From assembly GCA_032718475.1 (NCBI GenBank), contig JAUCBJ010006970.1, forward strand, positions 1 to 42,896: a stretch of DNA of 42,896 bases. Direction: 5' to 3'. Below the pieces are notes generated by a model. That model searched no databases, was not told the DNA's origin, and saw only the letters and a list, made by a program, of their open reading frames with translations. Each line of letters starts with the position of its first letter. Position 1 is the stretch's first letter. Shown here one piece after another: positions 38,357 through 42,896 of this stretch. The position numbers and the translations under genes are program-made. Origin of the DNA: Nemertoderma westbladi. Its lineage: Eukaryota > Xenacoelomorpha > Nemertodermatida > Nemertodermatidae.

Positions 38357-41300
38357 ATGCACTCAAGCTCTAATAACTTACATTGTTACTTTTGTTTTTC
38401 TGAAATTACTCCAGCGGAATATATTTTTTATTGTGCTTTATGTCGTAACTCCTTTCATATTCAATGTGGCACACACCTCTCAGGTGACGATCTCTGTGAC
38501 ACTAATGATTTACAGTATCATTTTTGTATTTTCTGTAATGCTACAATTTTTCCCTTCGTTAATATCGATACTGACGATTACGATATCTTTGATAATAAAG
38601 AGATAGAAGAGGAACTAACCAGCTCTATAATTAACAACATTAATCAAACTTTTAGCCACATAGACCCTGACGAAAATATTACAAATTTAAATATAGATAA
38701 AGGTACTGTAACTGAAAATCAATTTAACTCTATTTTGGAGAATTCCCCATCTGTAACAATGTCGGTTTTTCATTTAAACTGTCGTAGCTTGCCAAAAAAC
38801 TTTTCAGCCATTACAGATTTTTTACTTTCACTAAATCATACTTTCGAAGTACTCACTTTTACGGAAACATTTTTATCCACAGACACTCCCACTGACTTAT
38901 TGAAAATTAATGGTTATGATGGTCCGTTTTATGATTGCCGGGTTCTACCAAATACAGTGAAAATTAGTAAGAAAAAACTTAAAAGAGGCGGCACTGCAAT
39001 TTATTTCAAAGAATCTATTAATTTTGATATGAAACCTGAACTGAGGATCGAGGGTTTTGAAAACTCATGGGTTCAACTACATCGACCAAACAAGAGGCCG
39101 CTGGTAATAGGCACAATCTATCGTCCAAATTCTGTTGAGCTACCATATTTCCTTACAAAACTTGAAAAAACAATTACAGAACTAAATAAATCAAATTGTG
39201 ATATAATTTTAACGGCAAAACTTGAAAAAACAATTACAGAACTAAATAAATCAAATTGTGATATAATTTTAACGGGCGATTTTAATGTAGATTTATTAAA
39301 AACAACCAAACAGTCCAAAGAATATATCGATATAATGAATTCCATCGGCCTCGTGCAACTTATTAGCCAACCAACACGTGTCACCCCATGGAGTAGAACC
39401 AATATTGACCACATATTTACAAATATAACTTCTTCGGTTTCTCAATCCGGTACATTTTTTACTAAAGTTGGCACATCAGACCATAAGCCTACGTTCATCA
39501 CTTTCCAAAATTATCACAACTATTTTAAAACTACCAAAACGACCACTTTTTTTGATTATTCAAAATTCAATTGTAATAATTTTATGCGTGATCTAAACTG
39601 CCCTGATACATGGACGTATACTGATCCATCCATTCCAAATAACTGTAAATTAGACCAATTTTATACTGATTTGGAGAAGGTCTGTCTTAAACATGCTGCC
39701 CCGAAAACACTTAAGCCCAAAGAAATTCCAACGAAACCTTGGATGACTCCTAATTTAGTTAAAAGAACAATAATTAAGAATGACCTTTACCGCGCTTTCA
39801 TAAAAAATCCCACAGTAGTAAACGAACTAGCTTTTAAAAGGTACCGAAATATTTTAACCTCTGTTCTTCGGGAGGCTGAGAAAAACTATTATAAAACCCA
39901 GTTTGAAAAATGTTCCAATAATAATCGCAAAACTTGGCGTATAATAAACTCAGCCCTAAACAAAAGTGGGAAATCGGCCGCTCCAAAAAAACTGACTGTG
40001 ATAACAGGCGATGTGATCGAAACCCTAACTGACCCGAAACAAATTTCCCAGGCATTCAATAATCACTTTTCCACTGTTGGTTCAAATTTATCCCAGGAAA
40101 TACCCAAATCTAATCGGTCTCCCTTACGGCATATCTCACATAATGGCCCACAATCTTTTGTACTAACAGAAACATCGCCAGTTGAAATTCAATATCACTT
40201 ACTACATATCAAAACGTCATCTTCCTCTAACGATATATTTTCAACCAAACTACTCTCTCTAGGCGCTCTTCCCTTATCCCATCATTTAAGTTATTTGATA
40301 AATTTGTCTATTTCCTGCGGCTTCTTCCCGAAATCCTTAAAGCGGGCGAAAGTTGTACCAGTGTTTAAGGCCGGTGACCCCACTGATAAGAACAATTATC
40401 GACCAATATCATTATTACCTATTATTAGTAAACTTTTTGAAATTATTATTAACAACCAACTTCAATCATATATAGCTAAGTTTAAAATTATTACTCAATC
40501 GCAATTTGGATTTCGTCCTAAAACTACAACGACTCATGCTCTCCTATCCATGCTTGAAAAAATATATCAAACGCTAGAAGATAAGTTGTATTCCTGTGCT
40601 ATTTATATTGACCTTAAAAAAGCGTACGATACGTTGGATCACTCTATCTTACTAAAAAAATTACAAGCATACGGTATTCGAGGGATTCCGCATATGTTAT
40701 TAACTGATTACCTTACTGACCGTGTTCAAGTAACTGTAGTCGATAATTGTCTGTCATCTGTGATGCCACTTGTCTGTGGGGTCCCTCAGGGCGCCACTTT
40801 ATCTTGTCTGTTATTCCTCCTCTACATCAACGACCTCCCAAATGCCTCCTCTCTCTTTACCACCTTATTCGCCGATGACACTACTCTCTTTTCCCAAAAT
40901 CAATCGATACAAAATCTTATTAAAAATACAAATATTGAATTAATTAAAATTAGTAATTGGCTTATAGATAACTCGCTTTCACTTAATGTTAAAAAAACCG
41001 AGCATACTTTTTTCAGTAATCGAAACAGTAATAATATTAACAGTTCGCTAACAATAAATGGCATAAATATTAAACAAACAAACGCGGCAAAGTTTCTTGG
41101 AATCTGGTTGGACTCAAAATTATCCTGGAAAATACATATTGAATATTTAATTAAAAAAATATCACGTACGGCAGGTATCTTTTACAAACTTAGGCATATT
41201 TTTCCCTCACTGATAATCAAGCGTCTATATTACTCCCTTGTACATCCTTATCTGCTCTATGGCCTTATCTTGTGGGGGAAGTCGAAAACTAGCTATATTA

Positions 41301-41707
41301 AACCACTCCGTATAAAAATTAATAAAATTATCCGATGTATTACATTCAGCCACTTCCAAGCCTCTTCAAACCCAATATATAAATCGCTTCAAATCCTGCC
41401 ATTAAATCTTTTATACACCCATCAAGTCGGCCTACTAATGTTCGATACTCAAAATAACTTATTACCATTATCTGCCACACAGTTTTCTAACTTGTTTAAA
41501 AAAATATCTACAGTACATTCTTATAATACTCGTTCATCGGCAAATCAAAACCTTTACACCCCTTTCGTTCGCTTACTAACTTCCAGACAATCCATGAATT
41601 TCCAAGGTCCTCAGGTCTGGAACTCTATTCCTTTAACAATCCGACAAATAAAATCAAAGCCTCTATTTTCCAAAAAATTTCGGGAATTCTTATTTTCTAC
41701 TATATAA
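38357..41707 (+). CDS. LINE protein: PHD-like finger, EEP endonuclease, reverse transcriptase
   Basis: 1116 codons, ATG 38357 to TAA 41705-41707. Residues 10-60 have the C4HC3 spacing of a PHD finger (C10, C13, C26, C29, H34, C37, C57, C60). The endonuclease is at about 135-380: HLNCRSL (Asn, 141), FTETF (Glu, about 169), GDFNVD (about 307), IDHIF and TSDHKP (about 373). The reverse transcriptase is at about 645-880: NYRPISLLP, IDLKKAYDTLDH, GVPQGATLS and FADD at 838-841. The C-terminal region has the usual NTRS and GPQVWNSIP motifs. It would nick target DNA and prime reverse transcription there. A 20-residue exact duplication sits just before GDFN and may disable the endonuclease. The usual separate ORF1 is not seen. 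Confidence 0.92.
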   Translation: MHSSSNNLHCYFCFSEITPAEYIFYCALCRNSFHIQCGTHLSGDDLCDTNDLQYHFCIFCNATIFPFVNIDTDDYDIFDNKEIEEELTSSIINNINQTFSHIDPDENITNLNIDKGTVTENQFNSILENSPSVTMSVFHLNCRSLPKNFSAITDFLLSLNHTFEVLTFTETFLSTDTPTDLLKINGYDGPFYDCRVLPNTVKISKKKLKRGGTAIYFKESINFDMKPELRIEGFENSWVQLHRPNKRPLVIGTIYRPNSVELPYFLTKLEKTITELNKSNCDIILTAKLEKTITELNKSNCDIILTGDFNVDLLKTTKQSKEYIDIMNSIGLVQLISQPTRVTPWSRTNIDHIFTNITSSVSQSGTFFTKVGTSDHKPTFITFQNYHNYFKTTKTTTFFDYSKFNCNNFMRDLNCPDTWTYTDPSIPNNCKLDQFYTDLEKVCLKHAAPKTLKPKEIPTKPWMTPNLVKRTIIKNDLYRAFIKNPTVVNELAFKRYRNILTSVLREAEKNYYKTQFEKCSNNNRKTWRIINSALNKSGKSAAPKKLTVITGDVIETLTDPKQISQAFNNHFSTVGSNLSQEIPKSNRSPLRHISHNGPQSFVLTETSPVEIQYHLLHIKTSSSSNDIFSTKLLSLGALPLSHHLSYLINLSISCGFFPKSLKRAKVVPVFKAGDPTDKNNYRPISLLPIISKLFEIIINNQLQSYIAKFKIITQSQFGFRPKTTTTHALLSMLEKIYQTLEDKLYSCAIYIDLKKAYDTLDHSILLKKLQAYGIRGIPHMLLTDYLTDRVQVTVVDNCLSSVMPLVCGVPQGATLSCLLFLLYINDLPNASSLFTTLFADDTTLFSQNQSIQNLIKNTNIELIKISNWLIDNSLSLNVKKTEHTFFSNRNSNNINSSLTINGINIKQTNAAKFLGIWLDSKLSWKIHIEYLIKKISRTAGIFYKLRHIFPSLIIKRLYYSLVHPYLLYGLILWGKSKTSYIKPLRIKINKIIRCITFSHFQASSNPIYKSLQILPLNLLYTHQVGLLMFDTQNNLLPLSATQFSNLFKKISTVHSYNTRSSANQNLYTPFVRLLTSRQSMNFQGPQVWNSIPLTIRQIKSKPLFSKKFREFLFSTI
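39156..39275 (+). repeat. Perfect 60-bp tandem duplication inside the LINE endonuclease
   Basis: 39156-39215 and 39216-39275 are identical (each begins CAAAACTTGAAAAAACAATT). The duplication adds 20 residues in frame directly before the catalytic GDFN motif. Confidence 0.97.
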
Positions 41708-42394
41708 TAATAACTATTATTATTCAGTGATGCCTGTTAATCTATATTTAAGTTACCCCCTCCGATCGCTCGATCAGTCATAATTTCAAATTAAAAATAT
41801 TAGTTGCTAAACCGTCAAACATTCAAAAATAATATACTAGATTAGGCCATCCTCTTCTTGTCTCTTTATTCATTTCGTATTTTCTTTTACTAACCACAGC
41901 AATTAATTTAACTGTGTGTTTCCTATTTTTTACTATTCCGCTGGAGTTTCTGACAAATATATATATATTTTTTTTTCCATTCAAATTTTAACATTGAAAC
42001 ATAATTTCCTGGAATACCTTAATCATAATACTATAAATACTTACATTCATTACTATTTATATATGTTGCAGTTTGAGTCACGCACTAGCTATGCTATGTG
42101 CCTTAAACTGTAGATATACTGAGCTACATAAATATTAGTTTATTTGTGCAGTAGGCCCATACACCATTATATTCTGTAATGTCTGTTATGTAAATTAAAT
42201 GATTAAATAAATGCATAAATGCATAATGTGAGGGGGTCGGAGCCCCCCCCCCCCCCCCTAATTTTTTTCGAATTTCAATAAAATGCTACGAAATTCGGTA
42301 TGATGATAGATCGACACCTTTTCTTACTGGTGGCCTGGCCGGATTTTTTAATTTATGAGCTATTTCGATACAACAAGCCGTTAAAAATCGTTTA
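41708..42394. other. LINE 3' UTR, poly-C run and spacer
   Basis: The first ~500 bp is the putative LINE 3' UTR. A run of 16 C's lies at 42243-42258. No gene is seen. The right part may belong to the foldback element that follows. Confidence 0.45.
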
Positions 42395-42896
42395 TTTTGG
42401 TAATATTTAGCCACCTCCGTGGGCTTTATTTTTCGTCTTTGGAATGTAATCTAGATATTATTAGAACCGCCTTCGTCTGTAGATTCAGAATCAGAAAGCC
42501 GTTGTAAATTTCACCAAGAACTTCCGGAGATATTATCAAAATACTAATGTGTAAATATATGTGACGTAAATCGCTATAATTCTAATGTTTTTTTTTTTAC
42601 TCAATTCTAGAATATTAATTATGGGTAATGAAAAAACAAGATGGAGAGTTTTTAAAACGCTCAGCTAAATAATAATTAATATTCTAGAATAAAGTCAACA
42701 AAACATCAGAATTATAGCGATTTACGTCTCTAAATTTACGCATTAGTATTTTGATAATATCTTTACCAATTTTTGGTTAAATTTAAAACGGTTTTCAGAT
42801 TCGGAATCTGCAGACGAAGGCGGTTCTAATGATATCTAGATTACATTTCAAAGATGTAAAATAATGTCTACGGAGGTGGTTAAACATTGCTAAATA
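42395..42896. mobile_element. Large foldback element, cut by the window end
   Basis: About 42395-42622 and 42670-42896 are long inverted copies around a ~47-bp spacer. Matching blocks include ATGTAATCTAGATAT, TAGAACCGCCTTCGTCTG, GACGTAAATCGCTATAATTC and ATTCTAGAATATTAATTA. Similarity is high but with scattered differences. The arms run to the window edge, so the true ends and target duplication are outside or further left. No ORF, so non-autonomous. Confidence 0.85.

Larger units (their letters stand above)
38357..42215 (+). mobile_element. Near-intact LINE of the CR1/L2/Jockey group
   Basis: It contains one long intact ORF (38357-41707) with PHD-like finger, endonuclease and reverse transcriptase, followed by a ~500-bp 3' region. 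The 3' end is put near 42215, where ATAAATGC repeats occur (about 42200-42218), because related LINEs often end in short tandem repeats. The 5' end is not defined. No stop or frameshift interrupts the ORF, so insertion is probably recent. Confidence 0.85.

Overview
The window looks like repeat-rich DNA from an invertebrate animal. It carries two non-LTR retrotransposons (LINEs), a BEL/Pao LTR retrotransposon, inverted-repeat elements, several long minisatellites, and one convincing host gene, an MXRA7-like single-exon coding region. There is no bacterial operon, CRISPR array, rRNA or intact tRNA. I cannot place the species more precisely from sequence alone.

Layout. 1-348 is the end of a diverged LTR related to the LTRs of the large element below. 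480-848 is a short terminal-inverted-repeat element with a TTA target duplication (PIF/Harbinger-like MITE). About 1.3-7.7 kb, minus strand, is a decayed LINE. Its first ORF is intact and carries a Ulp1/C48-type cysteine protease domain and a coiled coil. A further ORF1 C-terminal domain lies beyond two in-frame stops. ORF2 (apurinic-type endonuclease plus reverse transcriptase) is broken by stops and frameshifts, and a 60-bp coding minisatellite sits at its start. 8.09-9.48 kb is a C-rich ~36-bp minisatellite lying just upstream of the LINE's 5' end.

10,089-27,276 is a complete BEL/Pao element on the minus strand, 17.2 kb long. It has 1266-bp LTRs that differ at only about five positions by eye and a 5-bp TAATT target duplication. 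Reading leftward it holds a 5' LTR, a 2.2-kb repeat-rich leader, a 1078-codon Gag, an amber codon, a Pol (zinc knuckles, protease, RT, RNase H, integrase), a second amber codon 82 codons before the apparent true Pol end, ~1.6 kb of non-coding sequence, a small ORF, and an unrecognised 592-codon frame (ORF3). ORF3 has three CCHC zinc knuckles and one amber codon. The size, the accessory ORF3 and the fact that every stop inside these frames is TAG make this the most interesting object in the window.

From 27.3 kb rightward come a 57-bp minisatellite, an inverted-repeat element, the MXRA7-like gene (29,514-30,254), a 3.5-kb array of 24/25/26-bp units open in all three forward frames, an inverted-repeat element whose end runs into a 44-bp satellite (35.6-36.6 kb), and a possible SINE relic. 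A full-length, apparently intact LINE of the CR1/L2/Jockey type follows (38,357-41,707). It has an N-terminal PHD-like finger and a perfect 60-bp in-frame duplication inside its endonuclease. A large foldback element runs off the right edge.
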